A stretch of 64,000 bases of DNA from JAYPWI01 sp038135065 (GTDB lineage Bacteria > Actinomycetota > Acidimicrobiia > Acidimicrobiales > Poriferisodalaceae). This document shows, piece by piece, positions 8,059-16,428 of the stretch. Positions within the stretch are counted from its first letter, which is position 1; every line of letters starts with the position of its first letter. The DNA lies in assembly GCA_038135065.1 (NCBI GenBank), contig JAYPWI010000002.1, forward strand, positions 124,001 to 188,000, written 5' to 3'. The position numbers were made by a program, and so were the translations under genes. The notes below the pieces were generated by a model that was not told where the DNA came from, ran no database searches, and saw only the letters and a program-made list of their open reading frames with translations.

Positions 8059-8955
8059 TCAGTTGGCGTGGAGTTCGGGGTTGATGCCTTCCCACCGATC
8101 GCCGTCGAGCACCCGCATCTCGGTGACCCCGGTCGCCGAGTTGCGGATCAGGAGCATCCCCGACCGCCCGGAGAGCTCACCGCCCTTGACCACTGATCCG
8201 TCGGGCAGGGTCACCAGGCTTCCTGCGGTGACGTAGAGGCCGGCCTCCACCGTGCAGTGGTCGCCGAGCGAGATCCCGATCCCCGAGTTGGCCCCGAGCA
8301 AGCAGTGCTCGCCCACCGTGATGGTCTCCTTGCCGCCACCCGACAGGGTGCCCATGATCGAGGCACCGCCGCCGACGTCGGAGTGGGCTCCCACCACCAC
8401 CCCGGCCGAGATCCGCCCCTCGACCATGGCGGGGCCCAGGGTGCCTGCGTTGAAGTTGCAGAACCCCTCGTGCATCACGGTGGTTCCTTCGGCCAGGTGG
8501 GCCCCGAGGCGCACCCGGTCAGCATTGGCGATACGTACCCCGCTGGGGATGACGTAATCGGTCATCTGGGGGAACTTGTCGACCGAGGTGACGTGGATGG
8601 CAACGCCCTCCGACGCAGCCGCGGCGACGAGCTCGTCGACCCGGTCGGGCAGCACGGGCCCCGCATTGGTCCACGCACAGTTGGTCAACAGGCCGAAGAT
8701 GCCGTCCATGTTGGCCCCATGGGGCTGGACCTCCCGGCGTGAGAGCAGGTGCAGGCGCAGGTAGGCGTCGGCCAGGTCGGCGGCCGGCGCTCCCAGGTCG
8801 TCGATGGTGGTCGTGATCACCTCACCGCGAATCAACCCCAGTCGCTCGGCCAGGCACGACCGGCGGGGCTCGGATCCCTCCGCTGGGTACCAGACGTCGA
8901 GACGGGTGCCCGACGCGACATCGACATAGCTGTGGCCGGTGGCGGTGATGGTCAT
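8059..8955 (-). CDS. dapD: 2,3,4,5-tetrahydropyridine-2,6-dicarboxylate N-succinyltransferase
   Basis: The 298-residue enzyme succinylates tetrahydrodipicolinate in the diaminopimelate route to lysine and peptidoglycan cross-links. It has the actinobacterial type of N-terminal domain followed by a left-handed beta-helix of hexapeptide repeats (for example VRIANADRVRLGAHLAEGTT and ITVGEHCLLGANSGIGISLG). NFNAGTLGPAMVEGRISAGV is the conserved core at the active site. The family start MTITATGHSY fixes the ATG at 8955; reading further upstream only follows antisense of the next gene. It stands alone between divergent nitronate monooxygenase and a 379-bp spacer. Confidence 0.93.
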   Translation of the reverse strand: MTITATGHSYVDVASGTRLDVWYPAEGSEPRRSCLAERLGLIRGEVITTTIDDLGAPAADLADAYLRLHLLSRREVQPHGANMDGIFGLLTNCAWTNAGPVLPDRVDELVAAAASEGVAIHVTSVDKFPQMTDYVIPSGVRIANADRVRLGAHLAEGTTVMHEGFCNFNAGTLGPAMVEGRISAGVVVGAHSDVGGGASIMGTLSGGGKETITVGEHCLLGANSGIGISLGDHCTVEAGLYVTAGSLVTLPDGSVVKGGELSGRSGMLLIRNSATGVTEMRVLDGDRWEGINPELHAN

Positions 8956-9023
8956 GGATCGATCTTGGCATCCACGGCCGTGCACGGGGTAGCCCGAAGC
9001 CAGCGCCGGCCGTTGCGAGCGAA

Positions 9024-9029
9024 TAGGTT
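9024..9029 (+). promoter_or_regulatory. Putative -10 element (leaderless) of the nitronate monooxygenase gene
   Basis: TAGGTT is followed by 7 nt (CGGCACC) and then the ATG at 9037. No Shine-Dalgarno sequence is present. Confidence 0.5.
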
Positions 9030-9036
9030 CGGCACC

Positions 9037-10173
9037 ATGAAGACACCGGTGTGCGACCTGCTCGGGGTGGATGTCCCCATCCTTGCGTTCACTCACTGCC
9101 GCGACGTGGTCGCTGCTGTGACCAAGGCCGGAGGGTTCGGTGTGCTGGGGGCGGCCGGGCACACCCCCGAACAACTCGACATCGACCTCCGCTGGATCCA
9201 GGACGAGGTCGGTGACAAACCCTTCGGGGTCGACATCATCGTGCCGGCCAAATACGAGGGCAGCGCCGAGGGTGGGAAGTCGGTCACCGATCTCCGCAGC
9301 ATGATCCCCCAGGGTCATCGCGACTTCCTCGACGACCTCCTCGACCGCTACGGGGTGCCGGAACTTCCCGCAGACGACGCCCGGACACCCATGGCCGGTG
9401 AGGCCGAGCCGCCCATGACCTACGCCCAGGCGGTGCCCCTGATGGACGTCGCCTTTTCCTATCCGATCAAGCTGATCGTCAACGCGCTGGGGCCGCCCCC
9501 GCCCGACATGATCGAGCGGGCCCACGCCCAAGGGGTCCTGGTGGGAGCCCTGGCCGGAAAGAAGTCCCACGCAGTTCGCCATGTAGCCGCAGGGGTGGAC
9601 ATCATCATCGCCCAGGGGCACGAGGCGGGCGGGCACACGGGTGAGATCGGGACCATGGTGCTCGTCCCCGAGATCGTCGACGCCGTTGCGCCCACGCCGG
9701 TGTTGGCCGCGGGTGGGATCGGCACTGGCCGCCAGGTAGCAGCCTCCCTCGCCTTGGGCGCCCAGGGGGTGTGGTGCGGTTCGGTGTGGCTCACCACCCT
9801 CGAAGCGGAGACCCACCCTGCGGTGAAGGACAAGTTTCTGGCGGCCTCGTCGTCGGACACCCTGCGGTCCCGCAGTCGGACGGGCAAGCCGGCCCGCCAG
9901 CTTCGATCGGCGTGGACGGATGCCTGGGAGGGGGAGGATTCGCCGGGCACCCTGCCCATGCCCCTGCAACCCATGCTGATCGGGCGGGCCAGCCGCCGCA
10001 TCGACCGGGCGGCCATGAACCCCGAGAATGCTGGCGCAGTCGAACTCTCGAACTACTTCGTCGGTCAGATCGTGGGCTCGATGAACGAATCGATCTCAGC
10101 AACCAGGGTCGTGGAAGACATGATCAGCGAGTACGTCGACGTGATGGAACGGTTCGAACAGCTCAACGGCTGA
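9037..10173 (+). CDS. Nitronate monooxygenase (2-nitropropane dioxygenase family)
   Basis: A 378-residue FMN-dependent TIM-barrel protein of the nitronate monooxygenase/NPD family, which oxidises alkyl nitronates; relatives include enoyl reductases. Visible signatures are AVTKAGGFGVLGAAGHTPEQL near the N terminus, GVDIIIAQGHEAGGHTGEIGT (FMN phosphate and catalytic-His region), and VLAAGGIGTGRQVAASLALGA. The ATG at 9037 is supported by family alignment and by TAGGTT seven bases upstream. The SDR gene follows after 10 bp with its own ribosome binding site, so the pair is probably an operon. The physiological nitronate or alternative substrate is not known. Confidence 0.88.
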   Translation: MKTPVCDLLGVDVPILAFTHCRDVVAAVTKAGGFGVLGAAGHTPEQLDIDLRWIQDEVGDKPFGVDIIVPAKYEGSAEGGKSVTDLRSMIPQGHRDFLDDLLDRYGVPELPADDARTPMAGEAEPPMTYAQAVPLMDVAFSYPIKLIVNALGPPPPDMIERAHAQGVLVGALAGKKSHAVRHVAAGVDIIIAQGHEAGGHTGEIGTMVLVPEIVDAVAPTPVLAAGGIGTGRQVAASLALGAQGVWCGSVWLTTLEAETHPAVKDKFLAASSSDTLRSRSRTGKPARQLRSAWTDAWEGEDSPGTLPMPLQPMLIGRASRRIDRAAMNPENAGAVELSNYFVGQIVGSMNESISATRVVEDMISEYVDVMERFEQLNG

Positions 10174-10183
10174 AGGGGGCGTC

Positions 10184-11071
10184 ATGGAGCGCATCGAAGG
10201 ACGGGTCGCCGTGGTCACCGGCGCCGGCTCGGGAATCGGCAAGGCCTTGGCCTTGGGCCTGGCCGCCGAGGGAGCCAACGTGGTGTTGGCCGATGTGGAA
10301 CCGGGGGCACTGGGTCCGGCCGTCGAGGAGGTGGAGGCGGCAGGGGTGCAGGCCCTCGGGGTGGTGACCGACGTGACCGACGCCGATTCGGTTGGCGCGT
10401 TGGCCGCGGCCACCATCGACCGCTTCGGAGCCGTGCACATCCTGTGCAACAACGCCGGGGTCGGAGGTGGTGGCCTGATACGCAATCAGCAGTTGGTGGA
10501 CTGGAAGTGGGTCATCGACGTGTCGCTGTGGGGGGTGATTCACGGCTTGCACCATTTCCTTCCCCACTTGGTCGAGGCCGAAGAGTCCCACGTCATGAGC
10601 ACTGCGTCGGTGGCCGGGTTGGTGGCCGGCCCCGGGCTGGGGCCCTACAACGCAGCGAAGTTCGGGGTGGTTGCCATCATGGAGACCCTGCACCATGAGA
10701 TGGCCCGAGACCCCGAGGCCGACGTCGGCGTGTCGGTGCTCTGCCCCGGGGTGGTGAACACCAATATCGCAACGGCCCAACGGAACCGTCCAGAGCACCT
10801 GCGACGCCAGCGTCCGGCCGGGGCGACTTCCACCCTGACCCCCGAGCAACGAGAGGATGCGCGGCGGCGCAACCAGGCCATCGCCGATGCGCTGCGCGAA
10901 CGTGGGATGGACCCCTCGGAGGTGGCAGCCAAGGTGATCGCTGCGATGTACGAGCGTCGGTTCTGGGTGCTGTCCCATCCCGAACACCTCGACGAGATCG
11001 ACCACCGCAACGGCGAACTCTCACGTCTCGAAAATCCGACCTTGCTCAGGTCGTTCACCGACGGGGAGTGA
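10184..11071 (+). CDS. SDR family NAD(P)-dependent oxidoreductase
   Basis: A 295-residue classical short-chain dehydrogenase. It shows TGAGSGIGKALA (dinucleotide-binding TGxxxGIG), NNAGVGGG, a catalytic Ser in STASVAGL and YNAAKFG (YxxxK). The C-terminal 60 residues after the SDR core are helical and charged, typical of actinobacterial SDRs annotated in lipid or steroid catabolism. AGGGGG lies just upstream of the ATG at 10184, and the gene is 10 bp behind nitronate monooxygenase. The substrate is unknown. Confidence 0.9.
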   Translation: MERIEGRVAVVTGAGSGIGKALALGLAAEGANVVLADVEPGALGPAVEEVEAAGVQALGVVTDVTDADSVGALAAATIDRFGAVHILCNNAGVGGGGLIRNQQLVDWKWVIDVSLWGVIHGLHHFLPHLVEAEESHVMSTASVAGLVAGPGLGPYNAAKFGVVAIMETLHHEMARDPEADVGVSVLCPGVVNTNIATAQRNRPEHLRRQRPAGATSTLTPEQREDARRRNQAIADALRERGMDPSEVAAKVIAAMYERRFWVLSHPEHLDEIDHRNGELSRLENPTLLRSFTDGE

Positions 11072-11087
11072 CGCCGCCGCCGGGCGA

Positions 11088-11876
11088 TCACATGGTGAAG
11101 CGGAGGTTCCGGGCTGCGTGGGCGCCCAGTGCCTGGTCGCCCGACCAACGGATGTCGCCGGCTTCGATGGCATTCTCGGGGTCGATGCGCCCACAGGCCT
11201 GGTTCATGAAGGCCATGGCATCGCAGTGCAGGGTCGCCGTGGGTGCATCGAGGAAGTCGACCTCGGCGGCCCGTCCGTCGACGGCCACGTAGATGTCCCG
11301 GTCCATGGCTCCTCGGATCTCGAAGTGCAGGCTTTGCCCGTCGGTCAGACCGATCCGCTTGCCGGCGATGTACCCGATGGAGCCCTGGACCTCGTCCAGT
11401 GACATTTCGGCTGCCGGTCCGCCATTGTCCGTGTCGAGCCCCAAGGGCGCCCGGCAGTCCCGCTCGTGCATCCAGGCGTCGAAGACGCGGACGGCCATGA
11501 AACGGCCGTAGGTGCCGGGGCCGACCGGGGTGACCGATGGCGTCGAGAAGTCGTCGTCGGTGGCTACGCCTAGCTGCCGCCGTCGGGTGTCGAAGGTGGC
11601 GGTCATCACCTCCACCAGGTCGGCCGGTGCCATGGCCATTGCCGCCTCGAACCGGCCGGCCACCTCCCCGAACGGTGGAGGGGTGTCGAGGCTCTCGGGC
11701 ATCCATCCGCTGAGGACCTGTTCCACCGACACCAGATGGGCGGCCACCCCGTGGATCGTCCACTCGGGGCAGAGCGATGGCACCCCCCATTGATCGTCCC
11801 CGAGCGACCCGAGCAGGCCCATGAGGCTGGTCCAACAGGCATCGAGGTTGGCGACCACCAGGTCACGGTCCGTCAT
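11088..11876 (-). CDS. Maleylpyruvate isomerase / mycothiol-dependent enzyme family protein (DinB-like)
   Basis: A 262-residue protein of the DinB-like superfamily that includes mycothiol-dependent maleylpyruvate isomerase. The N-terminal helical domain has the family hallmarks CPEWTIHGVAAHL and RVFDAWMHERDCR; their His residues bind the divalent metal. The C-terminal part is a sterol-carrier-like alpha/beta domain. The ATG at 11876 was chosen because GAGGAACCC precedes it and the family starts at TDRDLVVANLDACW. Most genomic members have no proven substrate, so the call is to family only. It converges on the SDR with 16 bp between stops. Confidence 0.82.
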   Translation of the reverse strand: MTDRDLVVANLDACWTSLMGLLGSLGDDQWGVPSLCPEWTIHGVAAHLVSVEQVLSGWMPESLDTPPPFGEVAGRFEAAMAMAPADLVEVMTATFDTRRRQLGVATDDDFSTPSVTPVGPGTYGRFMAVRVFDAWMHERDCRAPLGLDTDNGGPAAEMSLDEVQGSIGYIAGKRIGLTDGQSLHFEIRGAMDRDIYVAVDGRAAEVDFLDAPTATLHCDAMAFMNQACGRIDPENAIEAGDIRWSGDQALGAHAARNLRFTM

Positions 11877-11946
11877 GGGTTCCTCCGGGTCATCGGTCGA
11901 GGTCGACCGTAGCAAGGGAGGCCGGAACCGTGGCCCCCCTTGGGTC

Positions 11947-12951
11947 TCAGGGATCGAGGCGGACCACCGTGGTGCCCACCGTTGCTCCGGCGAGCAGGTC
12001 CACGAAGGCCCCGGGGGCGGCCTCGAGACCCGCGTACTCGGTGGTGAGGGGGTCGAGCTCGCCCTGCCGCAGCCACGACGAGATCTGGGTTCGGGCCTCG
12101 GCGTACCGTTCCTCGAAATCGAACACCAGGAAGCCCTGCATGGTCACCCGATTGTTGACCAACAGGCCCGGGATGCCCCGCGGTCCGGGCCCTGGGGTCG
12201 AGGTGTCGTACTGGCTGACCGCCCCACAGCACACGATCCGGCCCCCGACCGCCATGCGGAACAGGGCGCTGGCGAGGATGTCGCCCCCCGTGTTATCGAA
12301 ATAGACGTCGATGCGCTCTGGGGTGGCGGCCTTGAAGCGGTCGCGGAAGTCGTCGGCCCGGTAGTTCACGGCTGCGTCGAACCCCAGCCGGTCGCAGAGC
12401 AGGTCGCACTTGGTCTCCGAACCGGCAACTCCGACGACCTTCGCCCCGGCGAGGCGGCCCATCTGGCCGACCATGTGGCCGACCGAACCAGCGGCGGCCG
12501 ACACCACCACGGTGTCCCCGGGACCTGGGTGCCCGATGTCGTGGAGACCGAAATAGGCGGTCAGTCCATTGATGCCCAACGGTCCCAGCAGGAGGGCGGG
12601 ATCGAGGTCGCCGTCCACCGCGATCAACTGGTCTGCGGCCACCGTGGGCAGGCTCTGCCAGCCCGTGGGGCCCATCACCATGTCGCCGGGGCTGAACGCC
12701 GGCGAACGGGACTCGACCACCCGGCCCACCCCGGTGCCTCCCATCACCACCCCCGAGGAGGCCGCCCCGGCGTAGCTCGCCGATCCTTGCAGGCCGGCCC
12801 GCTGACCTGCCCCGATGGTCACTGCCAGGGTCTGCAGCAGGACCTCGCCGTCCTCCGGCGGGGCCGTTGGCACCACCTGGGCCACGAAATCGTCCGCCCG
12901 AAGGGCCCCCTGAGGCACCGTACCGATCAGTAGCTGGTGGTTGTCGCCCAT
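11947..12951 (-). CDS. MDR family NADP-dependent oxidoreductase (prostaglandin-reductase-like)
   Basis: A 334-residue medium-chain reductase of the leukotriene B4 12-hydroxydehydrogenase/CurA group, which reduces the double bond of enones with NADPH. The Rossmann loop is AAAGSVGHMVGQM, followed by a conserved FDNTGGDILASALF segment and GLLVNNRVTMQGFLVFDF, all diagnostic of this group. No zinc ligands are present. The ATG at 12951 follows a GAGGGGG ribosome binding site, and a TAGGGT at 12974-12979 (minus strand) could be its -10. Substrate unknown. Confidence 0.88.
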   Translation of the reverse strand: MGDNHQLLIGTVPQGALRADDFVAQVVPTAPPEDGEVLLQTLAVTIGAGQRAGLQGSASYAGAASSGVVMGGTGVGRVVESRSPAFSPGDMVMGPTGWQSLPTVAADQLIAVDGDLDPALLLGPLGINGLTAYFGLHDIGHPGPGDTVVVSAAAGSVGHMVGQMGRLAGAKVVGVAGSETKCDLLCDRLGFDAAVNYRADDFRDRFKAATPERIDVYFDNTGGDILASALFRMAVGGRIVCCGAVSQYDTSTPGPGPRGIPGLLVNNRVTMQGFLVFDFEERYAEARTQISSWLRQGELDPLTTEYAGLEAAPGAFVDLLAGATVGTTVVRLDP

Positions 12952-13110
12952 CGGACCCCCTCGTCGGGGCCTCACCCTACCGGTGGTGTCGGACCGTCCA
13001 TGCCGTCACCAGTTCGCCGTGGTGCGGTCAGGAACGAATCGGGAACCGGGCGGCCGTTCTCGTCGTCAGAATGACGAGCGACCACGGCTGGTCGACGATG
13101 GAGGAACGTC

Positions 13111-14424
13111 ATGTCGAGATCGAGGCGATACGCGCCGACTCTTGTAGTGGTTCTGAGCATGCTGGCCATTGGGTGCGGTCGCGTCGGTGGCATGGACAGC
13201 GCGGATGAGGCGGCGAGCATCGAGGACGGTGCCTCGACCGCTGCAATGGACTTGGACGGGGAGTCCTACGAAGAAGAGCCCGATGGTGGCGCAGTCGCGA
13301 GCGGAGGCCAGTCGGGGCCCGCGCGGAACACCGCACTCGGAGCCGGAGTGGAGGGTGCCGCGCTCCAGCCAGTCGACCTGGGCCGTGACCTCGTGTACAC
13401 GGCGACCTCCCGGGTCGTCGTCGATGACGTGCCGGCCAGTGCCCTTGTTGCCCAGCAGACGGTGGCTGCGGCGGGTGGCCTGTTGTTCGGCCAAGAAACG
13501 ACCACCGATCCCATCCAGCGGACCGTGCTGGTGTTCAAGGTGCCTCCGTCGGCGTTCGGGGAGACCCTCGGCCGACTCGGCGAGGTCGGTGATCTGGTCG
13601 ATCAACGGGTCAGCACCGACGACGTAACCGAACGCTTGGTGAACCTCGAGAGCCAGATCCGCACCGCAGAGGTCAGCGTCGAGCGTTTGCGGGGATTCCT
13701 CTCCGATGCCGACTCGGTGGCGACGGTGGCCACCCTCGAGGGCGAGTTGCTGGAGCGGGAGCGGGAACTAGAGCTACTGCGAGGCCAGGAGCGGACCCTG
13801 CGGAACCAGGTGTCGTTGGCCACCATCACCCTGACCCTCGAGCAACGGGTCTACCGCTCCTCGCTCCAGATCACCCAGACCGTCTATCAGGGGCATGACG
13901 GGGGTAGCGGGTGTCCTGGGCGGAGGTCTGTCGAACTCGGCGGTCCCGGGGAGGTGACCGTTTGCTACATGGTGCTCAACGACGGTGATCGGGTCATCGG
14001 CGAGCTGACCGTTCGTGACGAGGAGTTGGAGAACGAGGACGATGTGGTGCTGGTCAGTGGTGCCACCACCCTGGCCCCTGGAGAACAGGCCGTCTTCGCC
14101 TTCGACCTCGAGGCTCGGGAGGACGTCTGGCTGAGCGGATCGGTGCGGGGGAAGGGTCCCGATGGTGAGCCCGCATCAGCTCGGGCCGAGCAGTACTGGC
14201 TCGCAGTCCCGCCCGACGATGCTGCGCCCGGGTTCGCGGAGTCGGTGGGCCGTGGCGTTGCCGTGCTCGAGGCGCTCGTGTCGATCGTGGTGGTGGTCGC
14301 CGGGGTGACGTTGCCGCTCCTGTGGATTCCCCTGTTGGCTGGCTTGGGTTGGGTGTGGGTGCGGCGCCGACGTGCGTCCGCTGCCTCGGAGTCGACCGAA
14401 CCGGTCGCCGAGGATTCCCACTGA
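13111..14424 (+). CDS. DUF4349 lipoprotein with an inserted beta-sandwich domain and C-terminal membrane anchor
   Basis: A 437-residue envelope protein. Residues 1-22 form a lipoprotein signal peptide ending in the lipobox LAIGC. Residues ~90-250 are the DUF4349 domain (YTATSRVVVDDVPAS, then a coiled coil around VERLRGFLSDADSV), found in envelope lipoproteins of unknown role. Unusually, ~110-120 residues follow that read like a DUF11/CARDB-type beta-sandwich (TVCYMVLNDGDRVIGELTV; TTLAPGEQAVFAFDL), before the single membrane helix near residue 400 that normally follows directly. GGAGGAAC precedes the ATG. It is probably an extracytoplasmic sensor or scaffold. Confidence 0.85.
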   Translation: MSRSRRYAPTLVVVLSMLAIGCGRVGGMDSADEAASIEDGASTAAMDLDGESYEEEPDGGAVASGGQSGPARNTALGAGVEGAALQPVDLGRDLVYTATSRVVVDDVPASALVAQQTVAAAGGLLFGQETTTDPIQRTVLVFKVPPSAFGETLGRLGEVGDLVDQRVSTDDVTERLVNLESQIRTAEVSVERLRGFLSDADSVATVATLEGELLERERELELLRGQERTLRNQVSLATITLTLEQRVYRSSLQITQTVYQGHDGGSGCPGRRSVELGGPGEVTVCYMVLNDGDRVIGELTVRDEELENEDDVVLVSGATTLAPGEQAVFAFDLEAREDVWLSGSVRGKGPDGEPASARAEQYWLAVPPDDAAPGFAESVGRGVAVLEALVSIVVVVAGVTLPLLWIPLLAGLGWVWVRRRRASAASESTEPVAEDSH

Positions 14425-14446
14425 CAGGGGCGTGAGGGCCGGTAAT

Positions 14447-14476
14447 AGGAGGGTCAGCGACAGGAGGGTCAGCGAT
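14447..14476. repeat. 15-bp tandem duplication between convergent genes
   Basis: AGGAGGGTCAGCGAC at 14447-14461 is repeated at 14462-14476 with only the last base changed. It lies between the stops of the DUF4349 gene and the LLM gene and has no recognisable role. Confidence 0.7.
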
Positions 14477-14494
14477 CTAGCGGCTCGGTCGGTG

Positions 14495-15403
14495 TCAACC
14501 CGTCGAACGGCGGATCCGGGTATGGATTTCGTCGAGCTGTTCGATGATGGCATCGACCGAGCGGGCCCCCGCCTGGAAGATGGCGGTGGCGTTCACGGCG
14601 GCCCAGTCGAAACCCAGGGCGGCGATCACGGCTGCCCGTTCCTCGACCCGATCGAGATCGGCGTAGAACCGCTTGTCCTCCTCGGTGCGGGGTGGAGGGG
14701 CCAACTGCAGCATCGTGCCGATGCTGTCGGGGTCGCGGCCCACCGCCTCGGCCAGGGACCGGATGGTGGCCAACAACTCGAGTGCTTCCTCGTCGGTGAT
14801 CCCCCCGGCCATCCACCCGTCACCCCGCTCGGCGGTTCGACGAAGCGCCGGTGGGGTCACCCCACCGATCCAGATGGGGAGCGCACTGCCCTGGGGTGAC
14901 ACGGGTTCCATGCCCATGTCGTGGCTGCTGTAATACGCGCCCTCGAAGCCCACCCGGCCGCCCTGCCAGTAGGCCCGAAGGAGGTCGATGGCCTCGTCCA
15001 TCCGCTTGCCGCGGGTGGAGAAATCTTCCTCGAGCGCGTCGTACTCGCTGTCCTGCCACCCGACACCCACCCCGAGGCGGACCCGGCCACCCGACAGGGT
15101 GTCCAAGGTGGAGATCTGCTTGGCCACCAGCACGGGCTGTCGCTGTGGCAGCACGAGCACCTCGGTGGAGAGGCTGACCCGTTCGGTGACTGCGGCCACG
15201 TTCGACAGCAGCATCAGGGCCTCGAGGATGGGCATCTCGGCGGGGTACATACTGCGGCGGGTCGGATCGGGAAACCCCATGACCACATGGTCGAAGACGG
15301 CGATCTCGTCGTAGCCGATCTCCTCGATGGCCCGAGCCAGATCGAGGACCCGCTCGGGTCCCTCACGGTACGCAACGCTCGGAAACTCGACAGAGAGCTT
15401 CAC
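14495..15403 (-). CDS. LLM class F420-dependent oxidoreductase
   Basis: A 302-residue luciferase-like TIM-barrel oxidoreductase of the actinobacterial F420-dependent group (TIGR03619-like). The N terminus KLSVEFPSVAYREGPERVLDLARAIEEIGYDEI and the central SGGRVRLGVGVGWQDSEYDALEEDFSTRG are typical. The GTG start at 15403 overlaps the stop of the upstream MaoC gene as GTGA, so all three genes from 16313 are coupled. Context suggests it reduces or oxidises a product of the acyl dehydratase pair, but the substrate is unknown. Cofactor assignment (F420 versus FMN) rests on family only. Confidence 0.85.
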   Translation of the reverse strand: MKLSVEFPSVAYREGPERVLDLARAIEEIGYDEIAVFDHVVMGFPDPTRRSMYPAEMPILEALMLLSNVAAVTERVSLSTEVLVLPQRQPVLVAKQISTLDTLSGGRVRLGVGVGWQDSEYDALEEDFSTRGKRMDEAIDLLRAYWQGGRVGFEGAYYSSHDMGMEPVSPQGSALPIWIGGVTPPALRRTAERGDGWMAGGITDEEALELLATIRSLAEAVGRDPDSIGTMLQLAPPPRTEEDKRFYADLDRVEERAAVIAALGFDWAAVNATAIFQAGARSVDAIIEQLDEIHTRIRRSTG

Positions 15404-15825
15404 GCGGCACCACCGGGAAGGCTGACCCGGGCGGTCCCGGGCATGATGACCCTCCCGTCCGGTGACCGCTCCTCCACATCGAGGTCGACGATGCCGTTGT
15501 CGGGGTCGACCGCGGTCACCGTGCCGTGGAAGGTGACCACCTCGTTGGGATAGGCCGATGCCCGGTTCTGCCAGTTCACGTTGAGCAACCGACCGCCCGG
15601 ACCAGCCCAGTCCGTGAGGAACTGGGTCAGCCACGATCCCTGCAGGGGGCCGTGGACCAGAAGGTCCGCATGTCCCTCCACCCCGGCGTACTCGCGGTCG
15701 TAATGGATCCGGTGAGGGTTGTGACTGGCTGCGCTGTAGAGGAACAACTGGGCTTCGGTAGCCGCCTTCTCCATCACGGGAAGGGTGTCCCCGACCGAGA
15801 CGTCGGCGATGGTGATCTGGCTCAT
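15400..15825 (-). CDS. MaoC-type hotdog dehydratase, HadB-like subunit
   Basis: A 141-residue hotdog-fold protein. The hydratase-2 motif is recognisable as YSAASHNPHRIHYDREYA (catalytic Asp/His region, with Ser-His in place of the common Gly-Asp), followed by LVHGPLQGSWLTQFLTDW. It overlaps the upstream hotdog gene by 4 bp (ATGA). This arrangement is that of mycobacterial (3R)-hydroxyacyl-ACP dehydratases, in which a HadB subunit with the catalytic motif pairs with HadA or HadC. The role is either fatty-acid elongation or hydration of enoyl-CoA during catabolism; the LLM partner favours a specialised catabolic role. Confidence 0.82.
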   Translation of the reverse strand: MSQITIADVSVGDTLPVMEKAATEAQLFLYSAASHNPHRIHYDREYAGVEGHADLLVHGPLQGSWLTQFLTDWAGPGGRLLNVNWQNRASAYPNEVVTFHGTVTAVDPDNGIVDLDVEERSPDGRVIMPGTARVSLPGGAA

Positions 15826-16313
15826 CGGGCGATTCCGATCTGTCGGGACCGGGCCACCTCGACCCCGTCCTGGTTCACATAGGTGGTCTCGCGGACCTGG
15901 CGTACGAAGGGACCCTTCGAGCCCTCCTTCTGGTCCAGGGCGGCCAAGCGGGTGGTGGCCGTGATCTGGTCCCCGACACACACCGGGGCCAGGAAGTCCC
16001 ACTCCTCGCCCCCGAACATCATGCGGCTCACCTCGAGTCGCACTCCGGTGCCGTCGCGGTACAGACCATCGGTGCGCAGTTCCTCCGCCGACTTGGGTTG
16101 CACCAGGGCGTGGGTGACGAAGGTGGGAGGCACGGTCAGGGTGCGGTAACCGGCTGCCTGGGCTGCCGCTTCGTCGAAGTAGACGGGGTTCTCGTCGCCG
16201 ACTGCGTAGGCGTAGCGCTGGGCTTCCCGTTGCTCGATGGTCACGGTGACCGGTCCGGCGAGAACGTCGCCGATCCGGTCCAGTGACTCCTGGGGAATCA
16301 GGGAGGTACTCAT
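15822..16313 (-). CDS. FAS1-like / MaoC N-terminal hotdog dehydratase, HadA-like subunit
   Basis: A 163-residue protein matching the N-terminal half of double-hotdog dehydratases (MaoC_dehydrat_N): REAQRYAYAVGDENPVYFDEAAAQAAGYRTLTVPPTF, and a later EEWDFLAPVCVGDQIT. It presumably binds the acyl chain while the downstream subunit carries catalysis. It is first in a three-gene, tightly coupled operon with the HadB-like and LLM genes. TAGCTT six bases before the ATG suggests a leaderless transcript. Confidence 0.82.
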   Translation of the reverse strand: MSTSLIPQESLDRIGDVLAGPVTVTIEQREAQRYAYAVGDENPVYFDEAAAQAAGYRTLTVPPTFVTHALVQPKSAEELRTDGLYRDGTGVRLEVSRMMFGGEEWDFLAPVCVGDQITATTRLAALDQKEGSKGPFVRQVRETTYVNQDGVEVARSRQIGIAR

Positions 16314-16319
16314 GGGGCG

Positions 16320-16325
16320 AAGCTA
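16320..16325 (-). promoter_or_regulatory. Putative -10 element (leaderless) of the HadA-like operon
   Basis: TAGCTT on the minus strand is 6 nt from the ATG at 16313. The divergent msrA promoter lies about 60 bp away. Confidence 0.45.
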
Positions 16326-16382
16326 GCGCCGACGGGACCCTCGCCGCTGACCCTCGCGCTGTCGGTCGGGTCGCCGGAGGCC

Positions 16383-16388
16383 TAGCCT
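16383..16388 (+). promoter_or_regulatory. Putative -10 element of msrA
   Basis: TAGCCT lies 40 nt before the msrA ATG. The implied leader carries a GGAGGTG ribosome binding site at 16417-16423. Confidence 0.4.
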
Positions 16389-16428
16389 GGATCGAGCGCT
16401 CGATGCGCACGTCGTCGGAGGTGATGTG

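Noticed and set aside
8059..9969. A 636-codon minus-strand frame running from inside the nitronate monooxygenase gene through dapD
   Set aside because: The first ~340 codons are antisense to the nitronate monooxygenase and have no family pattern; only the part from ATG 8955 matches DapD.
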